In this document: piece by piece, positions 27,169-34,516 of the stretch | How the letters are laid out: every line of letters starts with the position of its first letter | Numbering within the stretch: position 1 is the stretch's first letter | NCBI GenBank assembly: GCA_934444735.1 | Contig: CAKSDE010000001.1 | Span: forward strand, 124,001-188,000 | DNA length: 64,000 bases | Source of the DNA: an uncultured Clostridia bacterium | Lineage (GTDB): Bacteria > Bacillota > Clostridia > UBA1381 | Reading direction: 5' to 3' | Notes under the pieces: model-generated | Told to the model about the DNA's origin: nothing | The model's input: only the letters and a program-made list of their open reading frames with translations | The model's database searches: none | Translations under genes and position numbers: made by a program

Positions 27169-27220
27169 AAAAAAAATATGGTATTATTAAGTTAGTCCCG
27201 ACTAACTTAATAATACCATA
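27169..27220 (-). terminator. Terminator hairpin that also contains an operator and a -10 box
   Basis: On the minus strand a perfect 20-bp stem (27220-27201 with 27196-27177) closed by CGGG is followed by eight T (27176-27169), an ideal intrinsic terminator for the operon ending at 27256. The centre is GTTAGT-CCCG-ACTAAC (27191-27206, operator copy 3), and the -10 of the next promoter (27215-27210) lies in the 5' arm. Confidence 0.8.
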
Positions 27221-27238
27221 AATACTTGTTTTTGTCAA
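27210..27238 (-). promoter_or_regulatory. Promoter of the DUF3793-flavodoxin operon
   Basis: Minus strand TTGACA (27238-27233), 17 bases, TATTAT (27215-27210). The GTTAGT operator begins 3 bases after the -10. Confidence 0.85.
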
Positions 27239-27255
27239 TACATTAATTCGACTTT

Positions 27256-28179
27256 TTATAAATATTTTTGTACTTGCTTTTCGAGTGACTCCCATGCGTC
27301 GAGTTTAACGTCGGTTTTGGCAAAAAGCTGTTTGATGTCGCGGTTTAGCGTACTTATTTCCTCTGCTGCGTTAAATGCATGGGTTGATGCGCATATTTTG
27401 CCGAGGTTGGTGGCAAACATGAACTTGAAAAAGCGCATACAAAAACGGCGGTATTTATCGCTTTCGTAATTTTTATCGGAGACCGGCAAAATTTCATGCC
27501 CGGATTTTTCAACAGCACGGTATCCTTCAATGTTGGCGTCGATCAGTCGGTTAAGAATTTCGGTGTTGTTTTTCAGCTTATGCAAATCACCGCCCGAATA
27601 ATAGCAGATAAATGCGGCAGGGATAACAAATGCGGCATGGGAGAGAAGATAATCGCCCATGTTCGGTTCATAATCAACCCTGCACTTTGTTTTATCAAAG
27701 ATTTCGCGGATAAATTTTTCGTTGGAGTGAGAATCGCAAAGCTGACCGATTTTGATTTTTTTGGTATCTATCGATTCAACTCGTCCGTTTCGGCGCTCGC
27801 CGGCTGTCATATAAAACGCAAACATCACATTTTTGCTCGCCAAAAGGTTTCTGTAATAGTCTGCACGCACATTGTTGCCGACCAGAACGATATTTTTCGA
27901 GCCGTTTTCCGAAATGGGTTTGATCACCGAATCCAATTGAGTATAGCGGACAACGACAAATATAACATCATAGATGTCATCTTTTTTTAATTCATCAATA
28001 ACCGGAATGTGCGTAGTTGTCGGCATGAGAGAAAATGTATTTTTTATGCATAGACCGTTTTTATTTATTTCCTCTGCCCATTTGCCGCGGGCGAGCAGTG
28101 TTACGTCCTTGCCCGAACGGAATAAATCATTGGCAAGATTGCAACCCAAAACCCCGGCGCCGTAAATTAAAATTCTCAT
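27256..28179 (-). CDS. PanE/ApbA-type (ketopantoate reductase family) NAD(P)-dependent reductase
   Basis: 307 residues from ATG 28179, 7 bases after GAGGTGA; GTG 28188 is a weaker alternative. The N-terminal Rossmann fold has ILIYGAGVLGCNLANDLFRSG and LLARGKWAEEI, and the C-terminal part is helical. VVVRYTQLDSV and NNVRADYY occupy the positions of the family's substrate motifs, but the standard ketopantoate Lys/Asn/Glu set is not obvious. A specialised reductase is therefore more likely than pantothenate synthesis. It is the last gene of the four-gene minus-strand operon starting at 30286, five bases after the MBL-fold gene. Confidence 0.8.
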   Translation of the reverse strand: MRILIYGAGVLGCNLANDLFRSGKDVTLLARGKWAEEINKNGLCIKNTFSLMPTTTHIPVIDELKKDDIYDVIFVVVRYTQLDSVIKPISENGSKNIVLVGNNVRADYYRNLLASKNVMFAFYMTAGERRNGRVESIDTKKIKIGQLCDSHSNEKFIREIFDKTKCRVDYEPNMGDYLLSHAAFVIPAAFICYYSGGDLHKLKNNTEILNRLIDANIEGYRAVEKSGHEILPVSDKNYESDKYRRFCMRFFKFMFATNLGKICASTHAFNAAEEISTLNRDIKQLFAKTDVKLDAWESLEKQVQKYL

Positions 28180-28184
28180 TTTTC

Positions 28185-29063
28185 TCACCTCTTCATATTT
28201 TTTTGCCCTACAGGCAGTAATTTCTTTGTTTTTGCATTTTCTTCGGTATCGTCCGACTCATCATATGCGTCATACGGTGCGGACGGATCGTGTACTTTTT
28301 TGCAAAACGGTGAGCATAGCTTATCCTTGTGCAGAAAAGCAAAGTCAAGATTATCGCTCCAGCCTGTATGCCCCGTGATGATAATCGGTGCCTGCTTTCT
28401 TTTTCGCAGATTTTCCTCAAGCTTTGCAAGCGATTTTACCGCAAGCTCATTGCTTTCCGCAAGTGCGCTTATAAAGCTGTATCCGCCGTCTGCGCCGAAC
28501 CAGATTGTATCGCCTGTGAAAAGGCAGCGGTCGTCAATCAGGTAGACCATATGCCCCCATGTGTGTCCGGGGACGAGAATCGCCTCTATTTTGATGTCGT
28601 CTATATAGAAAATATCACCGTCTTTTAAAAGAACTTTTTCGTTGTTTATCGTGACCTGCGGCAGCTTATACATATGGTGCATTACGTTTCGCCGTACTTC
28701 ACCGGTTAGATAGCGGTTTTCAATTTCGCTTATGTATAGCTTGGCATTGCGAAACAAACCGGGACTGTCCGATTCGACCGCGCCGACATGGTCGGTATCC
28801 TGGTGAGTTATAAGAATGTGTGATATTTCAGCGGGAGAAATACCGAGCCAGCGCATTTTTTCTTCAAGACGCTCATAGTTGTAGCCTGCGTCAATCATTA
28901 TTGTTGTGCCGTTTTTTCTGTAAAAAAAGATATTTGCAACATATTCGCGTACACAGGCAATATTCTCATCAATCCAACCGGTGTTGAGAGGCTTGAATAT
29001 TTCCTTGCCGCGATATATCAGGCTCATGGATTTTTTTTGAAACTCGGTTGCCTTTTTTGACAT
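28185..29063 (-). CDS. MBL-fold metallo-hydrolase
   Basis: 292 residues with AAAGGGGG before the ATG. Metal-binding motifs are THQDTDHVGAV (an HxDxDH version of the usual HxHxDH), PGHTWGHMVYL and FTGDTIWFG, with TGHTGWSD near the end. The second His of the signature being Asp is seen in some subfamilies and does not abolish metal binding. Residues ~265-292 form a charged tail (DAYDESDDTEENAKTKKLL). Substrate unknown; lactonase, thioesterase and glyoxalase II-like activities are possible. It follows the ATC-hydrolase-like gene by 3 bp. Confidence 0.85.
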   Translation of the reverse strand: MSKKATEFQKKSMSLIYRGKEIFKPLNTGWIDENIACVREYVANIFFYRKNGTTIMIDAGYNYERLEEKMRWLGISPAEISHILITHQDTDHVGAVESDSPGLFRNAKLYISEIENRYLTGEVRRNVMHHMYKLPQVTINNEKVLLKDGDIFYIDDIKIEAILVPGHTWGHMVYLIDDRCLFTGDTIWFGADGGYSFISALAESNELAVKSLAKLEENLRKRKQAPIIITGHTGWSDNLDFAFLHKDKLCSPFCKKVHDPSAPYDAYDESDDTEENAKTKKLLPVGQKNMKR

Positions 29064-29066
29064 TTA

Positions 29067-29681
29067 TTATACCCCCTTTTGGTAGTGACAGTCGCAGCAT
29101 GAGCCGCCGGAGGCGAGTGTTTGTTCGCGTGTGAAGATTGTACCCGACATTTTTGCCATGGTGTAATCGTATTTGCACATGGCAGGGATAATCTCGCCGA
29201 TTCCGAGCGTATTCATAAGCTGACAAATGCCGCAGGTGTAAAAATTTGCGGTGAAACTTTCTATGTTCTTACCCGGGACATAATCGAAAATCCACGAATA
29301 GGGATTATTTCTGCTGCGGCTTTTTTCAGCGCTCATTTTTAATTTTTGCTGATATTTCTCGGTGAATTGATTGCTGTTTTTTAAGTGTCTGCGCATAATA
29401 AAATTGTCGGATGCGCGCTCGTAATATTCGGTCATTGCATCAAGTGTCGGTTTTTTGCTCAATCCGAGATATACCGATGCAAGCATCGCGGCGCTCAGTA
29501 TATTTACGATAAAACGGTCGTCTTTGTCAAACTCGGGTATGGAGGAGAGTATTTCCTTGTACTTTTTGTGAGCGCCGGTCATGATTTTTTGCGGAGCATC
29601 GTCGGTTATTAAGTGCAGCTCTCTTTTAAAGGACGGTGCAAATACTGCCCACATTGCTTTGGGTAAAAGAGCATATTTCAT
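29067..29681 (-). CDS. L-2-amino-thiazoline-4-carboxylic acid hydrolase-like protein
   Basis: 204 residues from ATG 29681, which overlaps the methyltransferase stop in ATGA; AAGAGG lies upstream. The family pattern is visible: LPKAMWAVFAPSFKRELHLI, NILSAAMLASVYLGLSKKPT, NPYSWIFDYVPG, FTANFYTCGICQLMNTLGI, IIPAMCKYDYTMAKMSGTIF and a C-terminal GGSCCDCHYQK. The paired Cys (CGIC, CCDC) could bind a metal or take part in catalysis. The named enzyme opens a thiazoline ring to cysteine in Pseudomonas; most Clostridial members have no known substrate. Translational coupling to the methyltransferase suggests a common pathway. Confidence 0.8.
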   Translation of the reverse strand: MKYALLPKAMWAVFAPSFKRELHLITDDAPQKIMTGAHKKYKEILSSIPEFDKDDRFIVNILSAAMLASVYLGLSKKPTLDAMTEYYERASDNFIMRRHLKNSNQFTEKYQQKLKMSAEKSRSRNNPYSWIFDYVPGKNIESFTANFYTCGICQLMNTLGIGEIIPAMCKYDYTMAKMSGTIFTREQTLASGGSCCDCHYQKGV

Positions 29682-30286
29682 CTCTTTGCCTCTTTTCTGG
29701 CATATATGCAAAGACGGAATTTGCCTTTGGAATCCACTCGGACATCATCAAACCCCGTTTCACGTAAAAGCGTTTCGACTTCCTGCGGTGTATATATATT
29801 TATTCCCTTAACAATTTTACTCCAAACGCTGTCGGGATCGAATAATTCGCCTGCGATCAGAAATGTGCCGTTCGGCTTTAATACTCGCCAAACCTCACAA
29901 AATGATTTTTTAATGTCTTTCCAAAAGTAAATCGTTTCAAATGCCGTTACGATGTCAAAGCTGTTTTTGTCATACGGAATGGCATCGGCACTTCCGTATT
30001 TAACAGAGCATCTTTTGCCGAGCTCTTTGGTATTGACCTTTCGGCTTTTGTTAAGGCTCTCCTGAGATATGTCGATACCTGAAATATTGCCGCGCGGAGA
30101 TAATCTGAGCATACGCTTTAAGTTCAATCCGCCGCCGCAGCCGATGTCGAGTGCGTTGGTGTCTTTTTGCCAATTGTAATGCGAAAGCGCCCATTTTGAG
30201 AGAGGAGTGTGTCCTATGTTCATATCAATCAAGATGAGCTTGCCCATAAGCCCCTCGGGCTTTTTAAAATTATCTGTCCAACTCAT
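29678..30286 (-). CDS. Class I SAM-dependent methyltransferase
   Basis: 202 residues. SAM-binding motifs are ALDIGCGGGLNLKRML (motif I), GIDISQESLNKSRK (motif II), GSADAIPYDKNSFDIVTAF (motif III/IV) and LKPNGTFLIAGE (post-motif). It resembles ubiquinone/menaquinone- and small-molecule-methylating enzymes. GAGGG precedes the ATG. It is the first gene of the operon controlled by the GTTAGT operator at 30303, overlaps the next gene by 4 bases, and may methylate the same small molecule that the following hydrolases and reductase act on (inference). Confidence 0.9.
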   Translation of the reverse strand: MSWTDNFKKPEGLMGKLILIDMNIGHTPLSKWALSHYNWQKDTNALDIGCGGGLNLKRMLRLSPRGNISGIDISQESLNKSRKVNTKELGKRCSVKYGSADAIPYDKNSFDIVTAFETIYFWKDIKKSFCEVWRVLKPNGTFLIAGELFDPDSVWSKIVKGINIYTPQEVETLLRETGFDDVRVDSKGKFRLCIYARKEAKR

Positions 30287-30302
30287 TTTTATACCCTCTT
30301 TC

Positions 30303-30318
30303 GTTAGTTTAAACTAAC
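30303..30318 (-). promoter_or_regulatory. GTTAGT-type operator, copy 4 (perfect palindrome)
   Basis: GTTAGTTTAAACTAAC is a perfect 16-bp palindrome starting 3 bases after the -10 of the methyltransferase promoter, the same spacing as copy 3. Confidence 0.75.
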
Positions 30319-30321
30319 CAT

Positions 30322-30350
30322 ATTATAGCACATATAAAAAAATAATGCAA
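30322..30350 (-). promoter_or_regulatory. Promoter of the methyltransferase operon
   Basis: Minus strand TTGCAT (30350-30345), 17 bases, TATAAT (30327-30322). The -35 lies in the 3' arm of the upstream terminator. Confidence 0.8.
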
Positions 30351-30395
30351 TGCTTTTGCCGATATTTTTAAAATATTCTTTGTGCATTGCATTAT
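30336..30395 (-). terminator. Terminator of the recombinase-yjjG unit
   Basis: Twelve-base arms (30395-30384 and 30353-30342) enclose an inner ATATTTT/AAAATAT hairpin and are followed by seven T on the minus strand. It overlaps the -35 of the next promoter. Confidence 0.75.
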
Positions 30396-30400
30396 GATAT

Positions 30401-31081
30401 TCAGACGATTTTTATAAGCTCTCTTAAATCCTTTATTTCATATGTCGGTTCTTTTAATGCCGTCATGGGGAGATTTTTGGGATTGAACCAGCATGAATCC
30501 GTGCCGGAGAGTATTGCCCCGTTTATGTCCGACGAGCAGGAATCGCCTATTATGAGAGTATTGGAGCTGTTGCAGCCTGCCGCATTAAAAACATAATCAA
30601 AATATTCTTTTGCGGGCTTTTGATGCCCGACCGCCTCGGAGACGAAATATCCTTTAAAATACGGCAGTATTCCGCAATTCTCGAATCTGTTTTTCTGTGT
30701 TTTTAAAAGACCGTTTGTGATTATGTACATATCATGCGTTTTTGAAAGCTCCTTTGCAACCTCCTCGGCATGATCGACTAAAAAATACTGCCGTGAAAGC
30801 AATGCCTGATAATCCGCCTCAAGTCCTATATCGGGAGAATAGGGAATATTGAAAAAAGCCAAGGTATCGGCAAAACGTTTTTTTATTATGTCGGCTTTTT
30901 CGATTTTTTCCTGCTCGAAAAGCTTCCACAGACCGAGATTTACCTCGGAAAACTTTTTTAAAAGTTCGTCCGATACCGGAATTTCATGCTTTGAAAATGT
31001 GGATTTTAAAGCGGAGCGTTCGGCTTTTGAAAAATCGAGAAGTGTGTCGTCCGCATCGAAAAGCAAGGTGGTATATTTCAT
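30401..31081 (-). CDS. yjjG: YjjG-family noncanonical pyrimidine nucleotidase (HAD superfamily)
   Basis: 226 residues. HAD motifs: LLFDADDTLLDF (motif I nucleophile Asp), YIITNGLLKTQKNRF (motif II), GHQKPAKEYF (motif III Lys) and LIIGDSCSSDINGA (motif IV). The GDSCSSDI and NGLLKTQ signatures are typical of YjjG/YfnB nucleotidases, which clear abnormal nucleotides. Its ATG overlaps the stop of the upstream recombinase gene (ATGA), so the two are co-translated. Confidence 0.9.
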   Translation of the reverse strand: MKYTTLLFDADDTLLDFSKAERSALKSTFSKHEIPVSDELLKKFSEVNLGLWKLFEQEKIEKADIIKKRFADTLAFFNIPYSPDIGLEADYQALLSRQYFLVDHAEEVAKELSKTHDMYIITNGLLKTQKNRFENCGILPYFKGYFVSEAVGHQKPAKEYFDYVFNAAGCNSSNTLIIGDSCSSDINGAILSGTDSCWFNPKNLPMTALKEPTYEIKDLRELIKIV

Positions 31082-32157
31082 TTTGTTATGCTCCCTTCGT
31101 CAAATACATTTAAGTTTGTCATTATCTCTTTTCTTGCCTTTTGGCTGTACTGAGCATAGTAACGGTGAGTTACCTCTATATTTTTATGCCCCATAAGCTC
31201 GGCAACCATTTTTATATCCACCCCGTCCTCCAAAAGACGGCAGGCAAAGGTACGTCTTAGGGCATGGGGGCGTGTTTTGTCGGGGTGAGTGATGCCGGCG
31301 GTAAGGCAGTAGTTTCTGAGCAGCTTTTCTATACCGGCGGCGGTCATTGCGCCGAGAGTACGGCTCAAAAACAGCGGCGAGTTGCCGCTCGGGCGGATAT
31401 CCTTTGTCGATTCGATATATTCGCATATCTGATTTTCCACCTGAACCGGCATGAAGATTTCCTGCTGATCTCCGCCCTTTCTCGTTACTATAAAGGACTG
31501 CGTTTCAAAATCGATATCATTTATCTTTAAGTTTACAAGCTCGGAAACACGTATTCCCGTGCCTAGATAGGTGGTAAAGATCGCTATATCGCGCAGCTTT
31601 CTCTTTTGATATTCGGTTAAGAATCTTCCCTCGTAATATTTTTCGCCGTTGTAGATTACGTCGATAAGCGCGAGCGTTTCCTGCGCGGTGAGCGGCTTTT
31701 TGATTTTTTGGTGCAGCTTTAGAAAATCCACTTTATCGGTTACATTCTGATCTATCTGCTCGGTTTTGTAAAGATAGACAAAAAGTCCGCGTACGGCTGA
31801 CATTTTGCGGTTTATGCCAAACGGGGAGTTTCTGTATACCCGCGTTATAGGCTTGCCGGACGGGGAGACAGTTACCGCCTCATATTCCTTTAAGTAATTT
31901 CTGAAGCTTATAAGGTCGCTTACATTGACCTTATTTATATGTGATACCCTGATGTGCTTTATATCCTTTAATTCGGGAAATGCGGTCTGAATCAGATAGT
32001 TCAGAAAAATGCGTATATCGATAGCGTAGCCAACTTGTGTGTTTATGCTTTCGCCATCATAGTATTCTATTAAATATTCGGTCACAAACCGCGGCATTTC
32101 GCGGGTGTACTCACGAAGATATGTATATTTTCTGTTTAACGGTGTTTTATTTGCCAT
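31078..32157 (-). CDS. Tyrosine recombinase (XerC/D-type)
   Basis: 359 residues from ATG 32157 (MANKTPLNRK), 8 bases after AGAGGA; the ORF from 32175 adds six residues. It has an N-terminal SAM-like domain (~20-150) and a catalytic domain with Arg in GTGIRVSELVNLK, Lys in VTRKGGDQQE, HxxR in PHALRRTFACRLL, His in LMGHKNIEV and Tyr in THRYYAQYS. All catalytic residues are present. It is close to the Clostridial chromosomal Xer-type proteins rather than to phage integrases: no att repeats or phage genes accompany it, and it is coupled to yjjG. Confidence 0.88.
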   Translation of the reverse strand: MANKTPLNRKYTYLREYTREMPRFVTEYLIEYYDGESINTQVGYAIDIRIFLNYLIQTAFPELKDIKHIRVSHINKVNVSDLISFRNYLKEYEAVTVSPSGKPITRVYRNSPFGINRKMSAVRGLFVYLYKTEQIDQNVTDKVDFLKLHQKIKKPLTAQETLALIDVIYNGEKYYEGRFLTEYQKRKLRDIAIFTTYLGTGIRVSELVNLKINDIDFETQSFIVTRKGGDQQEIFMPVQVENQICEYIESTKDIRPSGNSPLFLSRTLGAMTAAGIEKLLRNYCLTAGITHPDKTRPHALRRTFACRLLEDGVDIKMVAELMGHKNIEVTHRYYAQYSQKARKEIMTNLNVFDEGSITK

Positions 32158-32251
32158 GCTTATTCCTCTTTCCAAAATATCTGCCGTAATTACAGCATAG
32201 GTAAAACGCTCAGATAAAAAGCAAAATCCGTATTTTACCTTTCACCCGTAT

Positions 32252-32280
32252 ATTATAGCATAAAACAGGAAAAAAATCAA
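32252..32280 (-). promoter_or_regulatory. Promoter of the recombinase-yjjG unit
   Basis: Minus strand TTGATT (32280-32275), 17 bases, TATAAT (32257-32252). Confidence 0.75.
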
Positions 32281-32326
32281 ATTTATTAAATTTTTTAAAA
32301 TTAATTAAAATAACTATAGACTAAAC

Positions 32327-32355
32327 GAGTAAAATATAGTAAAATATAAGAGTAA
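32327..32355 (+). promoter_or_regulatory. Putative promoter of the Asp23-fakA operon
   Basis: TAGACT (32327-32332), 17 bases, TAAAAT (32350-32355). The surrounding sequence (AATAACTAT...ATAGTAAAAT) resembles that of the ftsZ promoter at 50806-50834. Confidence 0.5.
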
Positions 32356-32419
32356 GAAATTTTGGGACGGCTGTAAAGCTTTTCCCGTGCAAGATCAGAA
32401 AAAGGAGATGTATGGAATA

Positions 32420-32776
32420 ATGGCGATTTTAATAGACAGTGAACTCGGCAGTGTGTCGATAGACAATAATGTAATTGCGTCTATTGCCGGTGCGGTGGCG
32501 AATAAGTGCTACGGCGTGGTCGGAATGGCTGCAAAGAGCAAAAAAGACGGAATCGTAAGCCTCCTAAAGCAGGATAATATGGCAAAGGGCATTAAGATTA
32601 CCGGAGAAAACGGCGGTATCGTTGTTGAGATGCATATTATCGTGGAATACGGCGTAAATATAAAGGCTATATGCGACAGCATCGTTCACAATGTGGAATA
32701 CAAGCTGGAGAAAAATGTGGGACTTAAGGTTGCGGCTGTTCATGTGACGGTTGAGTCGGTAAGAGTGCAGGATTAA
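32420..32776 (+). CDS. Asp23/Gls24 family protein (YloU-like)
   Basis: 118 residues from ATG 32420 (MAILIDSELGSVSIDNNVIA); AAAGGAG lies 12 bases upstream. An in-frame ATG at 32408 touches that site and is less likely. The family core is visible: IASIAGAVANKCYGVVGMAA, VEMHIIVEYGVNIKAICDSI and KVAAVHVTVESVRVQD. These small proteins are membrane-proximal or envelope-stress associated and are typically followed by a DAK2/FakA gene, as here (YloU-YloV in Bacillus). Confidence 0.88.
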   Translation: MAILIDSELGSVSIDNNVIASIAGAVANKCYGVVGMAAKSKKDGIVSLLKQDNMAKGIKITGENGGIVVEMHIIVEYGVNIKAICDSIVHNVEYKLEKNVGLKVAAVHVTVESVRVQD

Positions 32777-32795
32777 GATTTAGGAGGAGATTACC

Positions 32796-34418
32796 ATTAA
32801 TATTATAGATGGAAAGTTATTTGCCGATATGATGATTTCGGGGGCGAATAACTTATATAACAAACGTGCCCTTGTAGATGAACTTAATGTTTTCCCTGTA
32901 CCCGACGGAGACACAGGCACAAATATGTCAATGACAGTTACCGCTATGGCGGAAAGCTTATATGAAGGTATGACTGTTACCGAGGCGGCGGATAAGATCT
33001 CTTTTGCAACACTTCGCGGAGCAAGAGGAAACTCGGGTGTTATACTTTCACAGTTTTTCAGAGGAATATCAAAAGGATTAAAGAGTAAGAAGGTATGCTC
33101 CGCAAAGGATTTTGCATTTGCATTGAAAAACGGTGCGGACGCAGCGTATAAGGCGGTTATGAACCCGACAGAGGGTACGATTCTGACCGTTGCAAAAGAG
33201 GCAGCAAAAGCCGCCGTTGCAAAAGCCGAGGCGAGCGATGATATTTCGGAGGTTTTTGAGTATCTGCTCGATAAGGGAAACAAAACCTTATCCAAAACAA
33301 CAGAGATGCTCCCGGCTTTAAAACAGGCAGGCGTGGTTGATGCCGGCGGTCAGGGCTGGATGTATTTTCTCGAGGGCTGCTTTGAGGTGTTAAAGACGGG
33401 AGAAGTAATAAAAGGCGATTTGTCGGCGGCAAAGAAGAATAATACCGCGCAAATGGCAATCGATACTTCTTCTATCAAATTCATGTATTGTACGGAGTTC
33501 ATCGTTGAGAAGAAAAATCCGAACGTGAATGTAGCGATGTTTAAGTCGGCTATTACCCCTAAGGGCGATTGTATGCTCGTTATTGACGATGATGAAATTG
33601 TAAAGGTGCATATTCACACCAATCATCCCGGCTTTGTGATTGAAAAAGCATTGCTTTTGGGGACACTAATCAATATCAAGATAGATAATATGAAGCATCA
33701 GCATCAAAGCCTGATAACGGAAGAACCCGAGAAAGAAGAAAAGGAAGAACCGAAAGAAAATAAACCGTATGGGTTTATAGGAGTGTGTACAGGTGACGGC
33801 CTGGAGGAGATACTAAAGAATCTCGGCACGGACGTTATCGTCAAAGGGGGACAGACAATGAACCCGAGCACCGACGATATTTTAGACGCGTCAAAAAAGG
33901 TGTATGCCGATACGATATTTGTTTTCCCGAACAATAAAAACATAATTATGGCGGCGGAGCAGGCGGCAAAAATATCGGATAAAAACATTATTGTTATCCC
34001 GTCAAAGAGTATTCCGCAGTGTGTGAGCGCTCTTATGGCATTTTCCTCCGAAAAGACGCCGGAGGAAAATGAAAAGAAAATGACATCGGCTCTTTCAAAG
34101 GTAAAGACAGCGCAAATCACTTATGCGGTTCGTGATACCGAAATTGAGGGACATAAAATAAAAGAGGGCGACATACTCGGTATAAACGAAGGAAAGATCG
34201 ACTCTGTGGCAAATGACGCAAAAGCCGCGTGCATGGAGATAATGGATAAGATGCTTGACGATGACAGCGAGTATGTAACTTTCTATTACGGTGAAGATGT
34301 CGATGACTCTGCGGCGCAGGCACTTTGCGATGAGTTGGAGGAAAAATACCCCGATGTTGAGTTTGTCGCAAAAAAAGGCGGTCAGAGCTTGTATTATTAC
34401 ATTATATCCGTTGAATAA
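32796..34418 (+). CDS. fakA: DAK2-domain fatty acid kinase FakA homologue (YloV-like), apparent ATT start
   Basis: 540 residues if translation begins at ATT 32796. The first in-frame ATG (32829) lacks a ribosome binding site and would cut off NIIDGKLFAD, a conserved family N-terminus. AGGAGG lies 8 bases before the ATT. Residues ~1-200 are the DhaL/DAK2 ATP-binding domain (VFPVPDGDTGTNMSMTV, RGARGNSGVILSQFF, NPTEGTILTVAKEA, DAGGQGWMYFLEG). The middle domain is ~220-310 (FMYCTEFIVEK, VHIHTNHPGFVIEKAL) and the C-terminal DegV-like region is ~325-540. FakA phosphorylates fatty acids bound by a FakB protein for phospholipid synthesis; no fakB is nearby. Confidence 0.85.
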   Translation: MNIIDGKLFADMMISGANNLYNKRALVDELNVFPVPDGDTGTNMSMTVTAMAESLYEGMTVTEAADKISFATLRGARGNSGVILSQFFRGISKGLKSKKVCSAKDFAFALKNGADAAYKAVMNPTEGTILTVAKEAAKAAVAKAEASDDISEVFEYLLDKGNKTLSKTTEMLPALKQAGVVDAGGQGWMYFLEGCFEVLKTGEVIKGDLSAAKKNNTAQMAIDTSSIKFMYCTEFIVEKKNPNVNVAMFKSAITPKGDCMLVIDDDEIVKVHIHTNHPGFVIEKALLLGTLINIKIDNMKHQHQSLITEEPEKEEKEEPKENKPYGFIGVCTGDGLEEILKNLGTDVIVKGGQTMNPSTDDILDASKKVYADTIFVFPNNKNIIMAAEQAAKISDKNIIVIPSKSIPQCVSALMAFSSEKTPEENEKKMTSALSKVKTAQITYAVRDTEIEGHKIKEGDILGINEGKIDSVANDAKAACMEIMDKMLDDDSEYVTFYYGEDVDDSAAQALCDELEEKYPDVEFVAKKGGQSLYYYIISVE

Positions 34419-34424
34419 ACAGGG

Positions 34425-34505
34425 GACATAAAAACTCCGAAACGCAGGAAAAAAGCAAAACACGCGCGCTATGGACAATATAATAGCTGCGGCTGTTTTG
34501 TAAAT
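34425..34505 (+). repeat. Dispersed intergenic repeat, copy C (partial)
   Basis: AAAAACTCCGAAACGCAGGA, then ACAATATAATAGCTGCGG and TGTTTTGTAAA follow the order of copies A and B but lack the terminal palindrome. It runs up to the recG start. Confidence 0.55.
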
Positions 34506-34516
34506 TGGTGATAGAT

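Noticed and set aside
31078..32157. Tyrosine recombinase as sign of an integrated mobile element
   Set aside because: No att-like repeats, tRNA target, phage or conjugation genes around it; it is translationally coupled to yjjG and looks like a resident Xer-type protein.
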